NCBI GenBank assembly: GCA_031292625.1
Contig: JARLGU010000062.1
Span: 62,001 to 126,000, forward strand
Direction of reading: 5' to 3'
DNA length: 64,000 nt
Origin: Capsulimonadaceae bacterium
GTDB taxonomy: Bacteria; Armatimonadota; Armatimonadia; Armatimonadales; Capsulimonadaceae
Shown here: one piece after another, positions 8,452 through 15,524 of the stretch
Layout: each line of letters opens with the position of its first letter
Numbering within the stretch: the first letter of the stretch is position 1
Notes under the pieces: model-generated
The model's database searches: none
Told to the model about the DNA's origin: nothing
Seen by the model: the letters and a program-made list of their open reading frames with translations, nothing else
Program-made: the position numbers and the translations under genes

Positions 8452-9261
8452 GTGATTGTTGAGCCGCATCGAACGAACGGAAAAGGGCCTTTGATAACTG
8501 GTGAGATGGGGGGGCTTGAGCCGAGCGGGATCAGAGTCCTGGATGAACCCACGGAGCCCGGCGAAAAGGCGGAGTACGTTCGCCGGATGTTTGACGAAAT
8601 TGCTCCGAGGTACGACCTTCTCAACGATCTTCTTTCGTTTTACATTCATGGGACCTGGCGATCGTTTGCGGCTCGTTGTACGGCCCTTGCGCCCGGCGAC
8701 CGGGTGCTGGACGTTTGCACGGGGACGGGCGACTTCGCAGTGGCGTTGCGCAAGAGGGTGGGGGCGTCTGGCCGCGTCGTCGGCGCTGATTTTTCGGCGG
8801 CGATGCTTGAGGCGGGGGCGGCCAAGTTCGATGCGCACGGCGTCGAGCGTCGTCAGGCGGATGCGACGGCGCTGCCGTTTGATGATGGCGAGTTCGATGC
8901 GGCTACCGTGGGCTTTGGCATTCGGAATGTCGACCGGCCCGTTGCGGCGATCAAGGAAATGGCAAGGGTCGTTCGTCCCGGCGGCCGGGTGGTGATCCTG
9001 GAGTTTTCACAGCCATCCGGGATAATTAAGGCGTTGTACGATTTGCACTCGCGGTGGGTGTTGCCGGCTGTCGGCGGTTTGATTAGCGGGCGGACTGAAG
9101 CGTACACGTATCTCCCGGAATCCGTTAAGCGGTGGCTGACGCGGGAGGAGATGGCGGCTTTGATGCGAAATGCCGGTCTCGAACGAGTCCGTTGGATCGA
9201 TTTGACGTTTGGGATTGTTTCGGTTCACGTCGGCGAGAAACCGGCGGATGCACAATTATGA
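8452..9261 (+). CDS. menG: Demethylmenaquinone methyltransferase (UbiE/MenG)
   Basis: SAM-dependent C-methyltransferase that makes menaquinone from demethylmenaquinone (last step of quinone synthesis). The protein has the UbiE signatures YDLLNDLLSFYIHGTWR, SAM motif I DVCTGTGDFA, GFGIRNV, VVILEFSQP and Y.YLPESV. It is 269 aa, with an N-terminal extension of ~35 residues compared with most UbiE proteins. The GTG start at 8452 is supported by AAGGAAG at about 8438-8444; an internal ATG at 8506 is a possible alternative. The stop overlaps the start of the polyprenyl diphosphate synthase by four bases. In this context menaquinone rather than ubiquinone is the likely product; that choice is inference. 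Confidence 0.92.
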   Translation: MIVEPHRTNGKGPLITGEMGGLEPSGIRVLDEPTEPGEKAEYVRRMFDEIAPRYDLLNDLLSFYIHGTWRSFAARCTALAPGDRVLDVCTGTGDFAVALRKRVGASGRVVGADFSAAMLEAGAAKFDAHGVERRQADATALPFDDGEFDAATVGFGIRNVDRPVAAIKEMARVVRPGGRVVILEFSQPSGIIKALYDLHSRWVLPAVGGLISGRTEAYTYLPESVKRWLTREEMAALMRNAGLERVRWIDLTFGIVSVHVGEKPADAQL

Positions 9262-10292
9262 CGACAGCAGCGCAGAATAGACCGGCCGGCACGGGCGCTT
9301 CGCCGGAAGAGCGGTTCTTGTCAACTGTCCATGAGGAGATGGCGGCGGTCGCTTCTCTGCTCGATGACGAGATCCGTTCCGAGGTGCGTTCGGCCTACGA
9401 GATCTCGGGCCACACGTTGCGAGCTGGCGGCAAGCGGCTACGTCCGGCGGCGCTTATACTCTCGGCCCGCTCCGTGGGACGTGATTTTCCCGCGCAAATG
9501 ATCTATGCATCGTCCGCGGCCGTCGAGCTCATCCACATGGCGTCTTTGATCCACGATGATGTCGTGGATGGCGCGGAGTCGCGGCGTGGCCGGCCGACTG
9601 CCAACGCGGCGTTCGGCAACCAGATAAGCGTATTGGTCGGCGATTACCTTCTTGCAAAAAGCATCTACCTTGCTGCTCGCGAAGGGCACATGGACGTTAT
9701 CCGAATCTTTAGCAAGGTTACCGTAGGCCTGAGCGAAGGCGAGGTCTTGCAAATAACGATGCGCGGGAATCCGGATACGACGGAGCAGACATACTTCGAC
9801 ATCATCGGCCGCAAAACCGCGGGGTTCATCTCGGGCTGCTGCGAAATTGGCGGGCTCCTGGCGGGCGCGGACCGTCCGGTCGTTGACGCCCTGGCCGAAT
9901 ACGGGCAAAATCTCGGTTTGGCGTTTCAGATTGCCGACGACTTACTGGACTTTCAGGGAGACCCGGTCGTAACAGGCAAGCCGCGCTGTTCGGATCTTCG
10001 CGAGGGCAAGATGACGCTGCCATTGATTGCGGCATACAGGCGTCTGCCCGCTTCGAGCGCTTTCAAGGTTCGCGTCTCCGGCTGGATACAAAATCCGGAC
10101 GCTCTGAGCGAAACCGATGCGGAAGCGGTGCGCCGGATGATCGAAGAGTATGGCGGATATGAGACGGCTCGTCAGGCCGCCGTCGATCTCGTCGACAAGG
10201 CGCGCCATCAACTTGAAGCGAGCGTTCCGCCATCGCCTTATCGAGATTCTCTGGCGGCGCTCGCCAGCTATTCCCTAGGTCGCGACCACTGA
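9258..10292 (+). CDS. hepT: Long-chain polyprenyl diphosphate synthase (menaquinone side chain)
   Basis: Trans-prenyltransferase that elongates farnesyl-PP to a long polyprenyl-PP for the quinone tail, 344 aa. Motifs: GGKRLRP (57-63), first aspartate-rich motif DDVVD (100-104) preceded by IHMASLIH as in Bacillus heptaprenyl synthase large subunit, and second motif DDLLD (227-231). Small residues (A, S) at positions four to five before the first motif are typical of long-chain products. The ATG is in the ATGA overlap with menG, so the genes are coupled. Bacillus has hepS-menG-hepT; no hepS partner is seen here, so this may be a single-subunit enzyme (ispB-like). Chain length is not determinable. 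Confidence 0.9.
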   Translation: MTTAAQNRPAGTGASPEERFLSTVHEEMAAVASLLDDEIRSEVRSAYEISGHTLRAGGKRLRPAALILSARSVGRDFPAQMIYASSAAVELIHMASLIHDDVVDGAESRRGRPTANAAFGNQISVLVGDYLLAKSIYLAAREGHMDVIRIFSKVTVGLSEGEVLQITMRGNPDTTEQTYFDIIGRKTAGFISGCCEIGGLLAGADRPVVDALAEYGQNLGLAFQIADDLLDFQGDPVVTGKPRCSDLREGKMTLPLIAAYRRLPASSAFKVRVSGWIQNPDALSETDAEAVRRMIEEYGGYETARQAAVDLVDKARHQLEASVPPSPYRDSLAALASYSLGRDH

Positions 10293-10320
10293 TTTTTCCT
10301 CCGTTGGATCCTCGTTAAGA

Positions 10321-10354
10321 ACCATTCGCGATGCGCCTGCGAATCGCGAATGGT
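10321..10354 (+). terminator. Perfect 12-bp inverted repeat after hepT
   Basis: ACCATTCGCGAT (10321-10332) and ATCGCGAATGGT (10343-10354) form a perfect 12-bp stem with a 10-base loop, 28 bases after the hepT stop. There is no clear T-run, so it may terminate with a factor or stabilise the 3' end. Confidence 0.6.
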
Positions 10355-10424
10355 CTCGATGAATCTTTGCGACAGTGCTATTTGCGTCAATTCTATTTGA
10401 GGACGCTACGAGTGCCAATTCTTG

Positions 10425-10454
10425 TTGACAACTGTGTACTCAGTATGTATACTG
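10425..10454 (+). promoter_or_regulatory. Promoter of murA with palindrome over the -10
   Basis: TTGACA (10425-10430) and TATACT (10448-10453) with an ideal 17-base spacer. The -10 is embedded in the palindrome CAGTAT-GT-ATACTG (10441-10454), a possible operator. The predicted start is near 10460, giving an ~80-base leader before the TTG start of murA. Confidence 0.75.
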
Positions 10455-10539
10455 AAGGCTATAAGACATGCTGACGGTGTAAGTAACAGACTGAAGAAGG
10501 CCGCACGACGGCCGACGATATGACCGCAGGGAGGACGCG

Positions 10540-11898
10540 TTGGAAAAAATCTACACGGTGGGAGGGCGGCGGCTCGAAGGCGAGATCGCTCTGAGCGGAA
10601 GCAAGAATGCGACGCTCGCCATCCTGGCAGCGGCGCTTGTCGCGGAAGAAGGACAGACGCTTCTTACCAATGTACCGATGATTAGTGATGTCATGGTGAT
10701 GAGCGAAATGCTCGAACAGCTTGGCGTCCCGACTCGATTTGATCGAAATACCCTTTTGATCGACGCGACCAATCTTCAGGCCCATGACGCTCCCTATGAG
10801 CTGATCAAGCAGATGCGGGCCTCTTTCAATGTTCTCGGACCGATCCTCGCCCGATTTGGCGCGGCCCGCGTCGCACTTCCCGGTGGATGCGATATCGGCG
10901 CTCGCCCCGTTGATTTTCACCTCAAAGGCCTCGAACAAATGGGGGCCAAGATTACGGTTGAGCACGGATATGTTGAGGCGTTTGCGCCCAACGGCCTGCG
11001 CGGCGCCGACATCTACCTCGAGTTCCCGAGCGTTGGAGCCACCAGCCATCTTATGGCGGCTGCGGCCATTGCAAAAGGAACGACCCGGATCACCAATGCG
11101 GCCGAGGAACCGGATATCATTTCGTGCGCCAAGTTCATTAACGCGCTAGGCGGCAAAGTGTCTGGGGCGGGGACGAAGACCATCATCATCGAAGGTTCGC
11201 GCCCGCTCAAGGGAGCTCGCTTCGCGATCGACTCCGATCGTATCGAGGCTGGCACCTTTGCGGTCGCGGCGGCGATTACCGGCGGAGACATCTATATTCG
11301 GGGCGCGCTCGAAGCACATCTCGAACCGGTGTCTGCAAAGCTGATCGATGCGGGCGTCCAGGTGCAGTTCGATGTCGACGGAATGCGCGTAAAGGCCAAG
11401 ACGGGACAGCGCCTGAACGCAGTCGCTATTCGCGCGACCCCATTTCCTGGCTTTCCGACCGACATGCAGCCGATCTTCGCGGCGATGTTGACGTTGGCCG
11501 ATGGGACGTCCATCATAACAGAGACCGTCTACGAGCGGCGCTTCAAATATCTGAACGAGCTGGCGAGAATGGGCGCGGACTGCAAGACCGAAGGCAATGC
11601 CGCGGTCATCGTCGGCGTCGATCGTCTCACCGGCGCTCCCGTGGCGGGGTCCGATCTGCGCGCGACGGCTGCTCTTGTGCTGGCGGGACTTGCGGCTTCT
11701 GGTCAAACCGAGGTGAGCGGACTGCAGTTCCTGGATCGCGGCTACGAGGCCTTCGTGGAAAAGCTTTCCGGAGTAGGAGCCGATATCTGGCGCGCCGGCG
11801 AACCGGAACCTGGCGATCCGCAGTTGTGGGCGCGTTCTGGCGGCCGGGCAATTCCGGTCTCCGCGGTAACCGAGGATCAGGCGTTTTGTTCCGGCTGA
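10540..11898 (+). CDS. murA: UDP-N-acetylglucosamine 1-carboxyvinyltransferase
   Basis: First committed step of peptidoglycan synthesis: transfers enolpyruvate from PEP to UDP-GlcNAc in the cytoplasm. The 452-aa protein has the EPSP-synthase-like double domain with LSGSKNATLAILAAAL near the N-terminus, FNVLGPILARFG, and PGGCDIGARPVDFH containing the catalytic cysteine (C117), the fosfomycin target. FPGFPTDMQPIFAAM is also conserved. Length is slightly above the usual ~420. The TTG start is supported by GGGAGGA at 10529-10535; no ATG lies nearby in frame. Its last 13 bases overlap the likely mreB start. Confidence 0.96.
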   Translation: MEKIYTVGGRRLEGEIALSGSKNATLAILAAALVAEEGQTLLTNVPMISDVMVMSEMLEQLGVPTRFDRNTLLIDATNLQAHDAPYELIKQMRASFNVLGPILARFGAARVALPGGCDIGARPVDFHLKGLEQMGAKITVEHGYVEAFAPNGLRGADIYLEFPSVGATSHLMAAAAIAKGTTRITNAAEEPDIISCAKFINALGGKVSGAGTKTIIIEGSRPLKGARFAIDSDRIEAGTFAVAAAITGGDIYIRGALEAHLEPVSAKLIDAGVQVQFDVDGMRVKAKTGQRLNAVAIRATPFPGFPTDMQPIFAAMLTLADGTSIITETVYERRFKYLNELARMGADCKTEGNAAVIVGVDRLTGAPVAGSDLRATAALVLAGLAASGQTEVSGLQFLDRGYEAFVEKLSGVGADIWRAGEPEPGDPQLWARSGGRAIPVSAVTEDQAFCSG

Positions 11899-12914
11899 TC
11901 GACGACATCGGCATCGACCTTGGCACGGCCAATATTCGCGTGTTCGTCCCCGGCAAGGGGATCGTCCTGCGCGAACCTTCCGTCGTGGCCGTCAGTCTGC
12001 CGGATAAGAACGTCCTCGCGATCGGCGAGCGCGCTCGTGAGATGCTTGGCCGGACGCCTGGCAACATGCAGGCAGTCCGGCCGATCGTCGACGGCGCGAT
12101 AGCAGACTTCACTTATGCGCAGAAGATGCTTGAGTTCATTCTGCATCGCGTGTGCGGCTTCAACCGTTTCCTTAAGCCTCGTGTCGTAATTGCAATCCCA
12201 TCCGGCAATACCAGTGTCCAGCGTCGCGCCGTGCGGCAGGCGGCTCTTGGCGCGGGGGCGCGCATTGCGCTCCTCGTCGAAAAGCCCAAGGCTGCCGCGC
12301 TTGGCAGTTCGCTGCCGATCGCAGCGCCCGGTGGAAACCTCGTTGTCGACCTTGGCGCGGGAATGTCCGATGCCGCCGTGCTCTCTCTTAACGGCGTTGT
12401 CCTTGGCCGTTCGATCGATGTCGGGGGCAACCGGCTGGACGACGCGATCGTCAGGTACCTCAAGACCGTGCACAATCTCTCGGTCGGCGCACAAACGGCG
12501 TCCGAGGTTAAGAACACCATCGGAACGGCTCTGCCGTTGACGAAAGAGCTGCGAACCGAGGTCAAGGGGCGCGACCTGGTGACGGGACTGCCGCGTACGG
12601 TTGACGTAACATCGGATGAGATCCGGGCAGCGATGGCGGACTGCATCAACCAGATTATCGACCGCATTAAATCCGTTCTTGCGGGAACGCCTCCCGAACT
12701 GGCTTCGGATATTATCGAGCGCGGCATCACGCTGACCGGCGGCGTTGCTCTTTTGCGCGATCTCGATCAACTGATCGCGGAGCGAATCTGGGTCCCAGTG
12801 CGGGTTGCCGACGATCCTTTCGATTGTGTCGCCCTTGGCATCGGAAAAATGCTTGAGCAAGGGTACGATTTACGGGAAGATATCGCGATCCCGGCCGAGC
12901 CCGCCGCGATCTGA
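11886..12914 (+). CDS. mreB: MreB-like actin homologue with altered nucleotide-binding loops
   Basis: Bacterial actin of the MreB family, 342 aa, expected to organise side-wall peptidoglycan synthesis under the inner membrane. Phosphate loop 1 is intact (GIDLGTAN, 9-16), and GKGIVLREPSVVA is a family hallmark. Phosphate loop 2 reads DLGAGMSD (155-162) instead of the usual DIGGGTTE. The EPMAAAIG motif reads EKPKAAALG (132-140), and the adenosine loop is LTGGVALL (282-290) rather than LTGGGALL. The TTG at 11886 gives the standard short MreB N-terminus and follows GAGGAT at 11872-11877; an upstream ATG at 11826 would run deep into murA. No mreC or mreD follows. It may be a divergent paralogue with slow or no ATP turnover. 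Confidence 0.88.
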   Translation: MFRLIDDIGIDLGTANIRVFVPGKGIVLREPSVVAVSLPDKNVLAIGERAREMLGRTPGNMQAVRPIVDGAIADFTYAQKMLEFILHRVCGFNRFLKPRVVIAIPSGNTSVQRRAVRQAALGAGARIALLVEKPKAAALGSSLPIAAPGGNLVVDLGAGMSDAAVLSLNGVVLGRSIDVGGNRLDDAIVRYLKTVHNLSVGAQTASEVKNTIGTALPLTKELRTEVKGRDLVTGLPRTVDVTSDEIRAAMADCINQIIDRIKSVLAGTPPELASDIIERGITLTGGVALLRDLDQLIAERIWVPVRVADDPFDCVALGIGKMLEQGYDLREDIAIPAEPAAI

Positions 12915-13010
12915 CAGTCGACGCCAGGAATTCGCCGGAAGTCGCTAGCCGCATCGTCGGCCGATTCCTCTCATTCGCTCAGCATGAGCAGCAGGGTACG
13001 TTTTACCACT

Positions 13011-13568
13011 ATGAAGAACTCGCTCCCTCGAATCCTCGCTAGTCTCGCGGCGGTTGCCGTCATCGTCGCGGTCAACGGAGCGGCTGCCCGGGCGGATACT
13101 GCGCCTGGCGCTTCCCCCGCGACTCCGCCCGCCGCGAGTAAGGACCTGCCGTCCGATGTGCCCGCAAACCAGCCGGCCGCGTCCGCGGTCAAAGGGCTGC
13201 TCAAGAAGGGCGTTATGAAGCCGGCTCCCGATGGCAAGTTCCATGGCGGGCAACCAGTGACGCGTTATGAGCTGGCCGTCGTGTTGGACAAGCTGGTCAA
13301 CTACATCGAAGAGGCGCGCAAGCCGATCAAGCAATCTCTGTATCCCGCTCCGGCAACCGCCCTCACGGCGCCGGTCGGCAGCGATGCGCGCACGGCGCAG
13401 GCGCGCCTTCTTAGAGAGGGCTTTGTGCCAATCTCGTCGCCGCTTCTCACGAAGCCTGCTACTGGGCTGGTGAGCGCCAGGGAACTCTCAACGATCCTCG
13501 CGACCGTTACGGCCCGCCTGAGTGACCGCGCAGTGCCCGTGACGATGAACGCCGCGCCGGTGAACTGA
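13011..13568 (+). CDS. Exported protein with one SLH-type domain
   Basis: Secreted or periplasmic protein of about 185 aa. It starts with a signal peptide (MKNSLPRILASLAAVAVIVAVNGAAARA). Then comes an alanine/proline-rich linker, followed by an S-layer-homology-like segment (DVPANQPAASAVKGLLKKG... DGKFHGGQPVTRYELAVVLDKL). SLH modules bind secondary cell-wall polymers or peptidoglycan. Only one copy is clear where three are usual; the C-terminal ~70 residues may hold a degenerate second copy (AQARLLREGFVPI... VSARELSTILATV). An ATG at 12984 is possible, but the one at 13011 starts a clean signal peptide. It sits among envelope genes (murA, mreB). Confidence 0.75.
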   Translation: MKNSLPRILASLAAVAVIVAVNGAAARADTAPGASPATPPAASKDLPSDVPANQPAASAVKGLLKKGVMKPAPDGKFHGGQPVTRYELAVVLDKLVNYIEEARKPIKQSLYPAPATALTAPVGSDARTAQARLLREGFVPISSPLLTKPATGLVSARELSTILATVTARLSDRAVPVTMNAAPVN

Positions 13569-13577
13569 CGCGCCGTT

Positions 13578-14219
13578 ATGAGCGATTTACCGTCTCCCGC
13601 TAGCCTGCATACCGTTATTGTAGCGAATGGAATGCCGCTTGGAGATGAGCGGCTTGCAAAGGAAGTCGCGGCTGCGGGCTTCGTCCTCGCGGCCGACGGC
13701 GGAGCGAACGTTCTCGCGCACCTGGGGCTACGGTGCGATGCGATCCTCGGGGACTTCGATTCGCTGAGCGATGGCGTCCTCGTTGGCGTTCCCCGAATCC
13801 CCGCAGCTAATCAGGACCTCACGGACCTTGCCAAGGCCGTCGAATACCTCGTCGAAGCGTCCGCCTCCACAATCCGGATCGTTTGCGCGACCGGCAGCCG
13901 CTTGGACCACACATTCTGCGCCCTCGGCATCCTGGCGGCGTATGGCAGAAGGGTCGATCTTGCACTCGTTGACGATGTCGCCGAGGCGCGCCTTGTCGTG
14001 AGCGAAATGTCGCTGCACGGCGTGCTGGGGCGGACGATCTCATTGCTGCCCGTGACGCCCTGCGTAGGCGTTGTGACGCAAGGGCTGCGCTGGGACCTGC
14101 ACGGCGACGTTCTCGCGGCTGGCGTGCGGGAATCGATCAGCAACGTCGCCGACGCGCACACGGTGCATGTGAGCGTGACATCCGGCGACCTGATCGCGTA
14201 CGTGCATCACGCGGCGTAG
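13578..14219 (+). CDS. thiN: Thiamine pyrophosphokinase
   Basis: Converts thiamine and ATP to thiamine diphosphate in the cytoplasm. The 213-aa protein has the family motifs AADGGANVL, GDFDSLSD, the metal/nucleotide motif QDLTDLAKAVEYL and GSRLDHTF. The C-terminal thiamine-binding beta domain includes GLRWDLHGD... ESISN. The ATG at 13578 follows the SLH gene stop by nine bases, so it is probably the last gene of the murA-mreB-SLH-thiN unit. No other thiamine genes or TPP riboswitch are visible nearby. Confidence 0.88.
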   Translation: MSDLPSPASLHTVIVANGMPLGDERLAKEVAAAGFVLAADGGANVLAHLGLRCDAILGDFDSLSDGVLVGVPRIPAANQDLTDLAKAVEYLVEASASTIRIVCATGSRLDHTFCALGILAAYGRRVDLALVDDVAEARLVVSEMSLHGVLGRTISLLPVTPCVGVVTQGLRWDLHGDVLAAGVRESISNVADAHTVHVSVTSGDLIAYVHHAA

Positions 14220-14229
14220 TGCGCGAGCG

Positions 14230-15192
14230 TCACGGGCCGAACTCCCTGGCGGGCAGCGGATCGTTGCTCGCGGAGACAAGGCAGTAGTCGCAGGTAGCCG
14301 AAGGCACGATATGTGAGTCTACCCACGCCGTCGTTTCTTCCGGCGAGAGCCCTTGCGGCAGGGTCCTGGCTTCCTCGTTTAGTTCCCATCGAGTCGTACG
14401 CATCCGGGACGCAATCCACAAGTTCTGGAACCGCCGATGCGCGAAGTATTGCTGTGTTTCCCCCACACTGGCGATCTCCATCACTTTCCAACCCGATCCA
14501 ATCGGAACCAGCCTTAGTTTGCCCGGAAGATATGGAATTCCGGAATTCCCCGATTCGACGCAATTGTGCTGAATGCAAAGCGCACTCCATGTTTGCGTTT
14601 TGCCAGAGGCGTCAGTGAAGCGCGGCGATTTAAAGAGAGGAATATTCGGAAGCCCGACTGCGGGGAGCGGGCAGTCTGACATCTCATCGAAGCGCAATCC
14701 TGCCTCGATCCGTCCGGCGTGCCCATTCCAAAAGCGCCGCGTTCCGTTACGACCGTTGTAAACAAGGGTTGTTGTATCATGCCCTTCGCGCTGACGCCAG
14801 AGCAGCTTGCCGTCGCGCTCGGACGCGATCAGGACAACATGCCGCAGCTTCGTCCTGGCAGCCAGGAACTGCGCGAATGGCTTGTAGTATTCGTCTGGAA
14901 CCGGGCAAAAATGCGGATCGCCGGCAAGCAATTTCTTATAGTCCGCTCGCATTTCGTCGAATTGGCGGCGGATCATCGCGACGGAGCGGGTGTCTTTGAT
15001 GAGGACGTTATAAGTGAGCGTGAAGTTGCCGTGCAATTCCAGACCGGCGGGATCGGGAAGCGTCGGTGCGGCGGCCTGCGCCAAGAGGCGGCCTGATGTT
15101 AGCAGCACGCCCAACACGAGGAGCGCCGCGGTTCGACACGATTGGCTCGCATACCGAATAAGCAGCTCAAGAGCACGGTTTGGTATTTGCAT
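14230..15192 (-). CDS. Secreted protein of unknown function
   Basis: A 320-aa protein with an N-terminal hydrophobic signal (residues ~15-40, TAALLVLGVLLTSGRLLAQA). The mature part starts with LELHGNFTLTYNVLIKDTRSVAMIRRQFDEM and contains four cysteines in the second half, two of them in a CDYC motif near the C-terminus. I do not recognise the family; the beta-rich pattern with repeated LRF/FWNG elements recalls outer-membrane-lipoprotein-sorting-like folds but this is weak. The ATG at 15192 has GGCGGAG about six bases ahead. An in-frame extension to 15330 is not a real N-terminus: it is translated from the paired-hairpin repeat. It converges with thiN ten bases apart. Confidence 0.7.
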   Translation of the reverse strand: MQIPNRALELLIRYASQSCRTAALLVLGVLLTSGRLLAQAAAPTLPDPAGLELHGNFTLTYNVLIKDTRSVAMIRRQFDEMRADYKKLLAGDPHFCPVPDEYYKPFAQFLAARTKLRHVVLIASERDGKLLWRQREGHDTTTLVYNGRNGTRRFWNGHAGRIEAGLRFDEMSDCPLPAVGLPNIPLFKSPRFTDASGKTQTWSALCIQHNCVESGNSGIPYLPGKLRLVPIGSGWKVMEIASVGETQQYFAHRRFQNLWIASRMRTTRWELNEEARTLPQGLSPEETTAWVDSHIVPSATCDYCLVSASNDPLPAREFGP

Positions 15193-15233
15193 GATAGCTC
15201 CGCCAGAAGAGATAAGCCGGTAGACAGATTCAG

Positions 15234-15415
15234 GACGGCTCGTGCCGCCGGGGCATTTTTTCACTCGCGCCTCGTTTACGGCGGTGAATTGCGATGCCTC
15301 GCCAACACGCGTACGGCGCTTTGCCGCCATCAGCCGACCTCAGCGCACATCGTTAAGCGGCGAAAGCGCTGGGACGGCCCTTTTTCAAAAACGGCCACGG
15401 CGGCAGGGCAGCCGT
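15234..15415. repeat. Paired pseudoknot-hairpin element, copy 2
   Basis: Left arm: CGGC 15236-15239, stem TGCC 15243-15246, loop GCCGG, stem GGCA 15252-15255, T-run 15256-15261; loop GCCG pairs with CGGC. Right arm: A-run, stem CGGCC 15392-15396, loop ACGGC 15397-15401, stem GGCAG (one mismatch), linker GGCA, then GCCGT 15411-15415, which pairs with the whole loop. Copy 3 at 34478-34657 is the same element in reverse orientation and is similar along its whole ~180 bases. The left arm is sense-oriented about 42 bases before the minus-strand start at 15192. Confidence 0.8.
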
Positions 15416-15446
15416 CTTACAAGGCATCTCGATTTCTTGCAGGGCC

Positions 15447-15498
15447 TCAAAATAAACCGAGCCGCCAACACGATACGTTTAGGTCGTGCTGGCGGCTC
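15447..15498 (-). terminator. Intrinsic terminator of secDF
   Basis: GAGCCGCCAACACGA (15459-15473) pairs with TCGTGCTGGCGGCTC (15484-15498), 14 of 15 positions, with a 10-base loop. On the minus strand it is followed by a T-rich stretch (complement of 15447-15458). It lies 27 bases after the secDF stop. Confidence 0.85.
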
Positions 15499-15524
15499 AG
15501 TTGTGCGTGCTATTGGAGCGCAGG

